Origin: Gorsachius magnificus
Taxonomy: Eukaryota > Chordata > Aves > Pelecaniformes > Ardeidae
Assembly (NCBI GenBank): GCA_034008185.1
Contig: CM067086.1
Span: 1,302,001-1,366,000 of the forward strand
Direction: 5' to 3'
DNA length: 64,000 nucleotides
Position numbers and translations under genes: made by a program. A model generated the notes under the pieces. That model was given only the letters and a program-made list of their open reading frames with translations. It was not told the origin of the DNA and ran no database searches. Every line of letters starts with the position of its first letter. Position 1 is the first letter of the stretch. This document shows, piece by piece, positions 12,201 to 24,500 of the stretch.

Positions 12201-14218
12201 GGTGCTGAGCCCAGTACTCGCCCCCGGAGCACGCGGCAGCGACGGGGCTCTCCTGGAGGTGGGGGAGCCCCCCCAGCACCCCAGAGCCTGGGCAGCAGCT
12301 GAAGGCGTGGTGGAGGAGGAAGAAGAGGAGGAGGAAGAGGAGGAGGACGCGTTAGGCAAGGACCACCAGGAGAAGCTGACGGGGTCCGGGGACCTGCCAA
12401 TGGAGCCCCTGGAGGAGCAGGTACCCGCCCCGGCCCCCTAAGCCCCAGGGAGAGCCACCACTGTGCCCAGTTATGCCTGGCATTGCTCCCCAGGCGCCCC
12501 ATATCGCTCCTGGGGCACCCCACATCACTCGTGGGGCACCCCACGTTGCTCCTGGGGCTGCTGTGGGATCCCTAGCCATGGCATGGCAAGGACTCGCCTT
12601 CAGCAGCAGCCCTGCTCAGAGCAGCCGGGGGGTCCCCCCCAGCCTGTGACACCCCACAACACCCCACGTTTGCTCTTGCCCAGGCTGGGGGGCACCCGCC
12701 GGCACCAGAGGCACCCAAGCGGCCGAGTAGCTGGGGGCCAGGGAGCTGTGAGAAGGTCAGTGCGGCCCCGCAGTCCCTGCCTGGGGGTCCCGGAGGACCC
12801 AGCACCCACCCACCCACCCCTCTGCAGGCCAGCAGTCCTGTGGAACACCCCAAGGGGCCGGGGGCACCCGAAGCCCCATCCTCAGTGGGGATGCCGGTAC
12901 CGGTGCTGCCCGGCGGGGAGGGTGAGCCGGAGCGCGCTGCGGAGGATTTGCAGGGACTGAGCAGTGAGGAGGAGGAGGAGGAAGAAGAAGGAGCTGCCGA
13001 CAGCATCCTGCCACCCTCGGTGCTGGATCAGGCCAGCGTCATCGCCGAGCGCTTCGGCGGCGGTGGCAGCTTCTCTCGCCGCAGCAGCCTGGCGCTGGAG
13101 GGGCCAGCGGGGCGGCCAGCCAGCTGCAGCGGCAGCGCCCTCAGCCTGGATGGTGGCCCCCCGCTCGAGGCCGGGGAGCCCGGGGGGTCCCACAGCGCCA
13201 TCCCCTCACCTGAGCCCCTGGCCGGAGCCCGCCGGGAGTCACTGCTCTCCAGCCGGGACCGCCTGCTCCTCGACAAGATCAAGAGCTACTACGGCCACGC
13301 CGAGCACCGGGACGCCAGCTTCAGCGTCCGCCGCCGCGAGAGCCTCTCCTTCATCCCCAAGGGGTTGGTGCGAAGCTCCGTCTCCCGCCTCAACGGCCTC
13401 CCCTGGCCCCCAGCGAGCCCCGAGCCCCCTGCCCAGCCAGCACCGGGGCTACCCGAGGCGTCTCCGGAGGAGCCGTGCCGAGAGAACGGGCTGCAGCCCC
13501 CCGAGCCGCTGCTCATTCTGGAGGAGGATGACCTGGGTGCCATCGGCGAGGGGCCACCAGCCGGGCCAGCGCCACAGCTCCTGCTGACCCCCCCGCACCC
13601 CAGCACCAAGGTGTACCAGCTGGCGCGGCAGTACAGCCTCCGCATCAAGAGACGCTGCTCCAGTGCCCGGTGCGCCCCGGCGCAGCCGGAGGAGAGGGAC
13701 CCATGTGCTGGCACCCCCTCAGCAGCCGTGCCGCGGGGCGGGGGGCCGGCGGCATTGCCCTCCCCTGGCTGCCCCCCGCACCAGTGAGCCGCAGCCGCTC
13801 GGCGCCCGAGGGGCCGTGCCGGGGCGGCCGACCGGCTGAGAAGGAGCGAGGCAGCGGCCGGAGCCGGAGTGCCGAAGCGGGTGGGGGACCCAACACCCCC
13901 GGGCCGGCACCGGCACGACATGGCAGCGACGGGGCACTGTGGGTGGCGGCGGAGGCCCCCCTGGGCCCTGGGCAGCAGGTGCTGGTGCTGGAGCGGCTGC
14001 CAGCCCCTCTCGAGGCCCCCAACTACGTGCAGATCCGCTCGCCCACCACCCGGGAGAAGATCTGCTTGAAGGCGGTGGTGGAGCGCTGCAAAGCCTACCA
14101 GGCCTCCGAGGAATACCAGCAACGCTGCTCCGAGCCCCCCAACACCCCCGAGCCCCCTCGCCACGGCCTCGTCAGGGACCTGCGGCAGAAATTTCAGACC
14201 CTCGACGCCAACAGCTAG
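9218..14218 (+). CDS. PLEKHG3: PLEKHG3, Dbl-family Rho guanine-nucleotide exchange factor
   Basis: RhoGEF acting on Rac/Cdc42-type GTPases and binding actin. Sixteen exons: 9218-9436, 9547-9647, 9751-9820, 9904-9950, 10020-10170, 10713-10847, 10937-11119, 11207-11299, 11374-11460, 11582-11615, 11701-11808, 11943-11996, 12215-12420, 12684-12755, 12828-13669, 13795-14218. Phases close to give 941 residues; human is about 1,219. The DH domain (about 48-241) has [37 protein letters not shown] and the [15 protein letters not shown] helix. The PH domain follows (about 250-362). Downstream are an acidic Glu run, then [30 protein letters not shown] and [15 protein letters not shown], which fix PLEKHG3 over PLEKHG1/2. 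The start matches the MEEP of human PLEKHG3, though human has extra upstream residues. The 125-base last intron is inferred because the frame changes there; an indel is the alternative. It converges on SPTB as in human. Confidence 0.92.
10190..10640. repeat. Intronic minisatellite in PLEKHG3
   Basis: Tandem units of roughly 50 bases of the type CATCCAGCATGGCACATCTC followed by CCTGGCACAGCCTGGTTCC, about five copies, inside the intron between DH-domain exons 5 and 6. Confidence 0.85.
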
Positions 14219-14224
14219 GTGGGC

Positions 14225-14560
14225 AACTTGGGGAAGGGGCGCTTGGAACCCCAACCTGTCTGGGAGAAGGGGCACCCGTGGACCTCCACCCTACCTGGAA
14301 GAAGGGGACACCTCATGGACTCCCAGCTCAACCAGGAGAAGGAGCACCCTGTGGACCTCCAACCTACCTGGAAGAAGGGGTGCCCCATGGACCCCCAGCT
14401 CACCCAGGAGAAGGAGCACCCTGTGGACCTCCAACCTACCTGGAAGAAGGGGTGCCCCATGGATCCCCAACTTGCCCAGGAGGAGCACCCCATGGACCCT
14501 CCTAGCTCACCCAGGAGAAGGAGCACCCTGTGGACCTCCAACCTACCTGGAAAAAGGGGG
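14225..14560. repeat. Minisatellite in the PLEKHG3 3' UTR
   Basis: Units of about 70 bases containing GGAGAAGGAGCACCCTGTGG, then ACCTCCAACCTACCTGGAAG, then GGGTGCCCCATGGA, starting seven bases after the PLEKHG3 stop. Copies begin near 14333, 14406 and 14514, with degenerate ones around them. Confidence 0.85.
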
Positions 14561-15578
14561 ACCCCAGGACCACAACACCTGGGAAGGGACCCCGGGGACC
14601 CTCAGCCTGTCCAGGAGCAGGGGCACCCCACGGCCTCCCAGCCTGCAGGGGCACCCCATAAACCTCCAACCTGCCCAGGAGCAGGGGCACCCCATGGCTC
14701 CCAGCTCGTGTGGTCACTCCGCGCCACCCCCTCCGCCAGCAGCCAGCACTGCACTGGGCTTGCTTTCACATCTTTATTAGAAAAAAAAAACCAAAAAAAC
14801 CCCAAACTGAACCAAAAGTTCCTTTCTGGTCACCCACAGGCCCCCCCCCCCCCGGGGCAGCTCAGCCTGGCTGTGGGGTGCAGGGGGTGGTGGGTGCAGG
14901 AGGGGGGCGGTGGCGAGCAGTGACCCCCCCGTTCCCATGTGCTGACGCTCTTTGGTTGGTGCCGTGGGGGCTGCCCCCTCTGCACCCACGAGCGGGGACA
15001 CACACACACACACAACATATGGCTTCGGGGGGGCACCCACAGCAACCCCCTGCGTGGGTGCTGGGTGGGGAGCATGCACGCGTTGGGGCGCCCGCCCGGG
15101 CCGGGGGGGGGGGGGGGGCCGCCAGGGACACCGTGGGCGTGCAGGGCGTGCGGGGCTGCTGCACGCCCCTGGGCATGGGGGCACCCCTGGGTGCACCCGC
15201 CTGGAGGGGCACGTACACACCTATACAACGCGTGTGCGCACGGGGACATAGGTATACGTGGGTGTTCACCTCGACGTCGGCGTGTGCATGCCCTTAAGCA
15301 TGGAAACATCTGTGTGTGTATATATATATATAAATACAAAAATATATATATACATGTGCACACAGGCACGTGTTCGCCGCACACGGGGTGTGCACGCTCG
15401 TGTATGTGCCGCTATACGTTCACAGGGGTGCGAGCCCCCGCAGGGGTGAGGGGTGCGGCGCCGCGTGCCCGTACAGGGGGGGCTTGTACGGCTCCCGCGC
15501 GGCGGCTGCCCCTATAGACCCGGCTGCATGTATAGGTCTGCGTGGCCGTGGCGTGACAGGTCCCCGGGCCGTGGGGGG
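14561..15578. other. Convergent 3' flank: SPTB 3' UTR and simple repeats
   Basis: Holds the SPTB polyadenylation signal at 14773-14778 (minus), a CA tract at about 14999-15013, and a TA-rich island at about 15310-15355 that stands out from the GC-rich surroundings. No plus-strand AATAAA for PLEKHG3 is seen before the SPTB site. Confidence 0.6.
14773..14778 (-). terminator. Polyadenylation signal, long SPTB transcript
   Basis: TTTATT on the plus strand reads AATAAA on the minus strand, about 800 bases past the PH-containing SPTB stop at 15579. It is the only canonical signal in that 3' flank. Confidence 0.7.
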
Positions 15579-18500
15579 TTATTTCTTTTTTGGGAAGAAG
15601 CTGAACCGTTTCTCCTTGTCCTTGCGGGGCAGGGGGGGCTCGGAGGGGGCCGGGGCTGGGGGCAGGGGTAGGGGCAGGCTCTGCGCCTTCCCCCGGCTGC
15701 CCCGGCACTCAGTTATTGCTGTGCTCAGCCCCTGCAGCCAGGCCTGCAGCTCCTCCTGTGGGCAAGGGCAAGGGCTCAGGGGGGGCTCCCCTGGCCCCCC
15801 ATCACACTCCCGGCCACCCCCTGGGTGATGCCAGCTGCCCCACATCTTCCCCAGCCACTCCATGTCCCCTTGGGCATTGCCTGCCCCCCACCGCGTCCTC
15901 GGCCCCCCCCGGCCCCTCCCCCCCCGGGCTCCGGTCCCCCCCCCCTGGGTGGGAACTGCCAGCCACCCGCTGTCCCCCTGGGTACCATTGGCCACCCTGT
16001 GTCCCCCTGGGCACTTCTGGCCACCGCCACGTCCCCTGAGCACCACCAGCCACCCTGGGCGCTACTGGTCCCCCCTCTGTCCCCTGGGCATGTCCAACCA
16101 CCCCTATGTCCCCTGGGCACTGCTGGTGTCCCCTTGTGTCCCCTGGGAACCGCCAGCCACCCGCTGTCCCCCTTGGTACCATCAGCCACCCTGTGTCCCC
16201 CTGGGCACTTCTGGCCACCACCGCCCCTGAGCACCACCAGCCACCCTGGGTGCTACTGGTCCCCCCTCTGTCCCCTGGGCATCTCCGGCCACCCTGGGCA
16301 TTGCTGGTCCCCTCTCGCCTGGACATCTCCAGCCCCCCCGTGTCCCTCCCAGGACACCCCCAGCCACCCTTTACCTCATCCTTGCCATGGAAGAGCCACT
16401 CACTGCCATTGCTGAGCCTGGGGACAGAGCGCAGGTGCCAGTGAGGTGTGTGCCACCCCGTGCCGTGCCACGCCGTGCCGTGCCAGGGCCTTACCTGAGT
16501 TTGAAGACGTGCTTCTTCTTCTTGTAGCCGGCGGCCACCTCGCAGAGGGCGTCCTGCAGCCCCAGGGGCTCCTCGCCGTGGCAGGGCAGCCCCAGCGCCC
16601 GGCTTTTGGCATCCTTGAAGAAAGCGAGCTGGCCGCCCCGCAGCACGCAGTACCGTGTGCTCCACGACCTGCTGTCACATCGCCCCGTCAGCCCCGGGGG
16701 GCTCGCCCGCGCCGCCCGGCGCTGCCACCGGCTGCCGCCGTGCCTACCGGTTGGACGCCCGTTTGGTGGCCGCCTCCAGGTCGTGCTTGCGGCACAAGTA
16801 GCCCTCCAGCTGGATGCTGCAGGTACGGGCCGGCAGCGTGGCCGGCTCCTCCGGCTCCTCCCGCGGTAGCCATGGGCTCAGCGACACCGGCTCCTTGTCG
16901 CCCGTCGTCCGCACCAGCTGCCGCAAAGCAACAGCCCTGTTACACCATGGTGCCACCCCCCAAAGCCACATCCTGAGGTGCTGTCCCCTCCCACGGTGGC
17001 AGCCCACACGTGGGTCCCTGTCCCCAGCGGGGGCTCATGGTCCCCAAGCCCGTGGCCCGGCGGTGGGTGCCAGCCCAGGGTGGATCACCCTCCAGCTCTC
17101 GTTGCCAGTGACCCCACCAGCTCTGGTACACGGGAACTGGTGGCTACTGGGAGGACGTCAGCGAGCGGCTGGAACACGGTCCAGCCCTGGGACCTGCACT
17201 CTGGGCTCAGTGCGGTGCCAGGCATGCCCAGATTTGGGGTGATGAGGTTGAGCCGAGCCAGGCAAGCAGTCCTGGGAGCCACCCCGGCATTGTCTCCCAC
17301 CCAGGAGGCTTGGGGACAGTGGGAGATGCCAGGGGCCAGATGGGGTCCAGTTGGGGACCGTGGTGCCCGGCAAATGGGATGCCCACCCAGGGGCAGCAAC
17401 TGGGTGCCACAGGAGGGGCTCGGCCAGGGTGGGTGCAGGGCCAGGGCACCGCAATCCTGGGGTGCCTGTCCCTTCTTCCTTTATCTGGGAACAGCCCCAG
17501 GATGTGGAGGTCCTGCAGTGTGTCCTGCCGAGAGGGACAGGAGGAGGGACGCTGTTCCTGGCATTTGGGGCCATGTCCCCAAGGAGGCAGACAGAGAAGG
17601 ATTCCCCCCCCAGGGAGCCAGAAGATGCCCATGGCCCCAAGCAGGCAGAGGGGGACCCTGTCCCCAGGGAGCCAGAAGATGCCCATGGCCCCAAGCAGGC
17701 AGAGGGGGACCCTGTCCCCAAGGAGCCAGAAGATGCCCATGGCCCCAAGCAGGCAGAGGGGGACCCTGTCCCCAGGGAGCCAGAAGATGCCCATGGCCCC
17801 AAGCAGGCAGAAATGATCTTGTCCCTGAGTAGGTACTCAGTGATCCTGTCCCCAAGCAGGTGAAAGTGATCTTGTCCCCAGGGAGCCAGAAGATGCCCAT
17901 GTTCCCAAGCAGGCAAAAGGGGTTCCTGTCCCCAAGCAGGCAGAGCAGCCAGAAAGCAATCCTGTCACCAAGCAGGTGGAGCAGGCAGGAGGAGCAGAGG
18001 TTGGCAGCGAGCACAGGGTGGCTGGCACATGGGGTGACGATGCCCTGAGGGCGGCAATGCCCTGTGGGGTAACGATGCCTCGCAGGGTGACGATGCCTCG
18101 CAGGGTGACGATGCCACGTGGAGCAATGATGCCCCACAGGTTGCTGATGCCTTGCAGGGTGATGATGCCTGATGGGGTGACGATGCCCCATGGGCCAGGT
18201 GCTGTGGGGCCAGCCAGGAGCTCCAGTGCTATGTGTCCGTGGGCAGCTCTGCCCCATGTCCCCTCTGTGCTGGGGCAGAGCTGGCCCCGCTCCCAGGGCT
18301 GGGTGCTTGGAAAGCCGGGTGCCACGTGGCCGGGGCCGTACGGTGTCCCCGCGGGTTTCTCCTGGGACACCCTGGCGCCTCGCCGACAGCAGAGGGTGGT
18401 AGCTGGGATCTGCCCATCCAGAACAGACACTCCAGCTCTGGCTGCTGCCCCAATGCCAGAGACACCCACGCACCCATGGGTGCCAGCCTCTACCAGCCGG

Positions 18501-21500
18501 CCTGAGCCTGGTCACGGGGAGCAGGGGTGCTCCGAGCCGCCGCAGGGGCCCCCCTGGCCACCCCAGGAGCTGGGGTGAAGGGGACGGTGCAGCACCCGCG
18601 TGCCCGCCCAGCCTTTTGGGGGTCATTTAGCATTTATTCAACTCAAGGCAAGGAACAAGGCAAGGGCTGGGGGTGCGGGGAGCCGTCAGCACGCCACGGT
18701 CACAGGGTCACATGCGGGGAGACCTTTTTTGTTGCCGGGGAAGGAGAAAGCTAAACTTGAGAACTGACCGGCTCTGGTCCATCGGTGGCAGGTGGAGAGG
18801 TGTCCCGTGTGCTCGTGTCCTTCCTCTTCTCTTCCTCCTCTTCCTCGTCGGACCTGCGGCAGGGGGGCAGCCTGCTCAGCAACCCCAGCAGAGCATGGCA
18901 CCCCCAAAATCCCTGTCCCAGCCAACTTGCTGGGGAAATGCAGCCAACAGTCCTGCAGGGACTTGGGACTGGGCTGTTCTCCTGTCCGCCTCCCCCCCGG
19001 AGGGATGAAATCCCCGGCACAGCGGGGCTCGACCTTCATCTCTGCTCTTCACCTGCATCAATTTACTGCTCCAAAAGGGCAAATTGCTAAAAAACCCCTT
19101 AGTGCTTTGGGAAGAGGGATATTGGAAATGATGCCCAGGAACCGGCTGGGTGCCACAGGCTGTGCCTGGCCACCATGCTGCCGCGGCCACCTGGGGACGG
19201 CACCGGCATCTCTTACCCAGCCTCCAGCTCTCCATCCAGATCCAGGTGGTAGTCGGCAGCCTCGGTGCGTGTCGCCCCATCCCGCACCAGCCCCTCACGT
19301 AGCGTCCGCCCGCCCAGGAGCTCCAGCTGCCGGGGAAGGGGGCGAAGGCATTAGGGGCTGGCAGGGATGTGGGGTGGGGAAACTGAGGCAGGGCAGGGCA
19401 GGCAGAGGCAAGCTGGGACTGGTTATGCCCCGTCCCAAGCCTTCCTCACCGTCGTCAGCTTCCTCAGGGCAGCGATGCGCTCCTCCCACGTGGCCGAGGA
19501 CTTCTCAAAAGTCTCATGCCGCTTGAGCAGCTTCTCCACCGCGTCCACTGTCTGCCCATAGTCGCTGCTGGCCAGGTAGGGCTCCTGCGCCATGAGCCAC
19601 GACTCAGCCATCGAGGCGTCCCGGGAAAACTGGCAGACCTCAAGCACTGCGGGCAGGGACAGGCAGCACTCAGTCCCCTGCCACCACCCCCTCCAGCCGA
19701 GCCACGGTCCCCTCCAGCACTGCTGGTGCACTCACACAGCTGCAGCCAGTCCCAGCGCTGCTCCCACGTCTCCGTCATGGCCGCCTTCTTCTCCTCCAGC
19801 TCCACCAGCTTCGCCTTGATCTGCAAGGGGACACTGTCACAGGGTGGCCCCGGTGGCACCATCCCCACCGCATCCCAGCCCCAGCTGCCCTCACCTCGGG
19901 CGAGTCTTGGTGCTTGCGCTGCAGCAACTTTTTACCCAGCTCAATGCAGGTAGTGAAGTTCTTGTCCCGAGCGTCCACCTCAGCCTTGATGTCCTGGTGG
20001 TACTTCATGAGCAGCTCCACCGAGGAGACGTCCCTGGAGACACAGAGGTGCCAGGATCAGCAGTGGCATCGGCGCTGGCAAACGGCAACGGGTGCCTGCC
20101 AGGCAGACCCCTACCTGGGTTTCTCCTGCGTCTCGATCTGCCGGACGGTGCTCTCCATCCAAGAGAGCAGGTCCCGTGCCGTGCTGAAGAAGCGATGCTT
20201 GTCGGCCGTGTCCGCCAGCCGGGCCCGGCGCCCACTGCACGCCTCCAGCAGCGCCCGCAGGGCTCGTGCCACCTCCTGCTCCTGCTCCTGGATGCCGGCT
20301 GCCTTCTCCCCGGCGTAGGCGGTCTGCAGGCGCGCCGCTGTCTCCCGAAACTGCTGCACCTGCCCCGGCAGAGCCAGAGAGCGGGGGGGATGCTGAGCGC
20401 TGGTGGCGGCAGTGCCGAGCATCCCTGCCAGCTCCGGGGTTGCAGCCTCACCTGCGTCTCCAGCAGCTGGAGATCGCGCTCAAAGGCGCTGTGCATGCGG
20501 TGGAAAGCCTCCACCGTGCCGGCATCCTCGCCCAGGTCCTGGGGCAGCTCCTGGCGCCGATCGGCGATGAGGGCCAGCAGCTCGGTGCCGTCGTAGAAGT
20601 ACTTGTGCAGGTCATAGGAGGCGGCGAGGAGCTGCATACGGGTGTCGATCAGCTCCAGGAGATCAGCCCAGCTCTCGTTCAGCCCATCCTTCCACTCAGC
20701 CATGGTGGCCGCCTCCGCGTGCCCCGCGTCAATAAGGTCCTCAATGGCCAGGTTCACCCGGTCCACGCGTTCCTGCCCCACGCTGCCCGTCTCCCGCGCA
20801 AACTCCCGAAACTTCTCCCGCAAGAGCTGCATGGGGAAGAGAAGAATTGAGTTTGCCCCCCCCCCTCCCAAAAACTGCACGCTGGCATCGCCACACTCAC
20901 CCCGGCACCGGCACCCTCACCGTGACGTGGTCCAGGTCCTGCCCCATCTCCTGGGAGGAGGCAACCACGTCGCGCTCGGTGATCCACTGCTCCAGGTCCT
21001 CCACCTCCCGCTTCAGCTGGAAGAGGTGGCACATGTTCTCCAGGCGCCGGCGGCGCTCCTCGGCCGCCTCCTTCAGCCCCGCGTAGTGCTTGTCCACCTG
21101 GCCCTGCAGCCGGATGATCTGCTCCCTGCGCGGCCCCGGCACACAGACACCCCAGTTCTCACCCAGGAAAAGATGCCCCTGACCCATCCGTGTTGCCAGC
21201 TGGGGTGGTTTTTTGGGGAGGGACCCACTCTCCACTCCCAACGTCCCTCTGCCAACACCTCCCCGATGCAGCTGGGGCAGTGCCGCCCAGCCAGAGCGAA
21301 GCACCAGGGCAGCCAACGCCACCAGAGCTCCAGCCAAACCACCCACCCACCCCAGTGCTGAGGGCAGGGGGCTGCCCCAAGGGACAGGGGACATGTGGTG
21401 GTGGCACCTACCCCTCAGGGTGGCCAGCGGAGAGCAACTGCTGAGCCCTCCCCGCCAGCTCCTTGATGGTTTGGCCGTAGTCCTCGATGGACCGCTGCTG

Positions 21501-24500
21501 CCGGACGTGTCTCTTCAGCATCACCAAGCCACTCTCCTCGTCCTGCGGTACGGCAGACACCAGTGCCCGTCAGCACCTGGCATGGCCATGGGACGGGGAC
21601 TGGGGTCCAGCCCCGGCGCCCACCCTCTGGTGCCGCAGGGAGCAACGGGGAGCTCAACAGGGGGGCATGGCACGTGGCATGGGGTGGGGTGTAACAGCAC
21701 AACTCGGCACAGGGGGGGGGGGTGCATGGATGACCTGTAATGGCACAGCGTGCCACGCAATGGCAAGGCATGGCACAGGATGACCTATACGGGCATGGAT
21801 GGCATGTAATGACATGGCATGACATAGCGTGGGATGGCATGAATGGCAGGCAACGGCATGGGGTGGGGGGGGGGGGGGGGGGGCAGCATGGGATGGGATG
21901 GGATGGCATGTAACAGCATGGGATGGGACGGCATGTAACGGCATGGCCTGGGACAGCGTGTAACGGCACGGCATGGGATAGGATGGCATGTAACAGCACG
22001 GGATGGGATGGGATGGCATGTAAGGCATGGATGGGATGGGATGGCGTGTAATGGCATGGCATGGGATGGGATGGGATGGCGTGTAATGGCATGGCATGGG
22101 ATGGACAGGACAGTGTGTAACGGCATGGGATGGGACAGGACGGCGTGTAACGGCAGGGATGGGACAGGACGGCGTGTAACGGCACGGCACAGGATGGGAT
22201 GATGTTTCATGGCACAGCCCACATTGATATAGGATATCCCAGCATGGCGGAGTACGGCACAGCACAAAGCCCCCCCCAAGACACGGAGGCACTGCACGGA
22301 GCCACCCCTCACCTTCGGCTTCTCCTCAGCTCCCATGAAGAGCTCCTGCTCGCTGACCCAGGCCTCGGCCTCGCCAGCGTCCAGGTAGTACTGCTGGGCC
22401 TCGCCAGCCTCCCGCAGGCGCCGATGGCGGGCGGCCGCCTCCGCCTGCAGGTCTCCCACAGCCCCCGCAGCTCCTGCACCCGCACCTCCAGCTCCGGGCT
22501 CAGCTCGTGGCCGCTCGCCGCCGCCTCGCCCCGGCTCAGCACCTCGGCCAGGCGGGGGGCATGGCCCGCCAGCTCCTTCTGCAGCGTCTGCCGGCGGGGC
22601 GGGCGGTCACGGCGGGGCTCACCCATGGGTTGGGTGGCCCCCCAAGGGACCGGTGGGGGCAGCGGGTGCTGCAGCTGCACCCGGGCTCACCTCGTTCCTC
22701 TTGGCCAGGCGTTGCACGCTCGGGAGGTCAGTGCCGTGCTCCGTCGACCTCGCCAGGGGCAGGCGCTCCTGCACCCACAGCTGCGGGCGAGAGCACCCGC
22801 TGAGTGCCAAGCAACACCCACGGGTCCCCCCCCGGTGTGCCAAGACCCCTCCACGGCGAGGATGCTCACCGTCTCATCCTCCAAATCCCGCCCCAGCTGG
22901 TACATGGCCTTGATGCTCTCCAGCTCCTTCCTCCTCTTCCCCAGCGGCTCCAGCAGGTCGAGGAATCGCCGCCGGAGCCTCTGCTCGTGCCCGTCGGCAT
23001 CGGGCACATCCCCAGCAGGGGGGGGCCCCTGCCAACCTAGCTCCTCCAGCTCCCTCATCCTTGCTCCCACTTGCTCTTCCAGCCTCTGGTGGGGAAGAGT
23101 TGTGTGAACTGGGGGGCAGAGCCAGGCTGGGGACCGGCCAGCCCCCGTTCAGGGACACAATCCGGCACCTTGGACCCACCTACCCTGAATGGAGGGCAGC
23201 GTACCCCTACCCAAAGGAAAGGGTGAGGTGCCATCACCCTTCCGCCCCCCCAGCACCCACCGTCAGCCTCTTCAGCAGCAGGTTGGTGGCGGTGAGGTCC
23301 TTGGCCTGCTCGGTGGCACGCAGCTCCTCCTCTGCCTGCCCCGCCCCTCCCAGCCCCGTCCCTTCTCCTCGGCGGCGGCGTGCAGCCCGTCCCACTGCCC
23401 CCGCAGCTCAGCCAGCTGCCGTGCCACCACCTTGCCGTGCTGCGGCTTGCAGCTCGCCAGCTCCTTCCCCTCCTGCCGGCAACGCCAAAGAGGTTTGGTG
23501 GCCACCGCAGGGTGGCTCCATGCTGGCCCAGGGACCTCCCACCCAGCTGGAGGGCGGTGAGGCTTTTACCAGTGCCAGCACCCACCGTCTCGATCTTCTG
23601 CAGCCAGGACTCGTTGGACACCAGCTCGGCCATGAACGCCTGGTGCTTCTGCCACTTGCCATGGAGGCCACGGGCTTCACCGTACGAGGCGTCCTGTGCC
23701 GTCAACATCTTCTCCTCCACCCAGGCATCAAGCTGTGGATGAGGGGTGTTAGGGCTCGGCTGGTGGGGACCCCTCGGTGCCCCCGGCCACGCTGCGTCCC
23801 TACCTCCCGGCAGCTCTGCAGGAATGTTTGCAGCTCATGGTTGTCCTGCAGCAAACCCGCTGCCTCCTCCACCTTGGCCGCAATGGCCCCGTGCCTGGCA
23901 GGGTGACCAGAGATGGGCAGCATCAGCCCCGCTCCCACTCACTGCCTGCCCACCCACCCGCCGGCCCCTCGCCAGACTCACCGCTCCTGGAGGGCCTGGC
24001 ACTTCTCGGCGATCTTCTCTGCAAAGATGTTCTCCTCGGCCACCAGCTTGGTGCCGCTGGCCACCACCTCGGGGACCTTCTTGGCGCTGCTCTCCACACC
24101 AGCACGGAAGTCCTGGAAGCGGCGCAGGGCGGCAGCCGAGCCCCCCAGCGTGGTGGGCAGCTCCAGATGGGCCAGCGTGTACTCCTGGGGGGGCATGGCA
24201 GGGGGTCAGTGCCTTTTCGCGGTGCCCATGAGCCAGGCACCCCCCCTGGAACCCCCGCCTTGGGCACCCACCTGGTTGGTGAGGAGGATCTCCGCCTGCT
24301 TGGCGTTGTGGAGGAACTCTTGGAAGTCGCGGCACTGGGCAAGGAAGCGGTGCCGGGCTTCGGCCACCCTGCCCAAGGTGGCCCAGCCGTCCTCCACGCC
24401 GCGCAGGCGCTGCCGCAGCCCCTCGTACTGGGGGTCCGCCTGCTCCCCCACCACCCGCTCTCCCGCCTCCACCAAATCGGCGAAGGCGGCCGCGTGCCCT

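Noticed and set aside
9218..14218. Naming the RhoGEF PLEKHG2
   Set aside because: The N-terminal MEEP...NSNNN block and the C-terminal [12 protein letters not shown] and [13 protein letters not shown] blocks fit PLEKHG3, as does the SPTB neighbour.
17158..18626. Repetitive minus-strand frame ([13 protein letters not shown] repeats)
   Set aside because: Translation of a 54-base intronic minisatellite inside SPTB; the plus strand is equally open.
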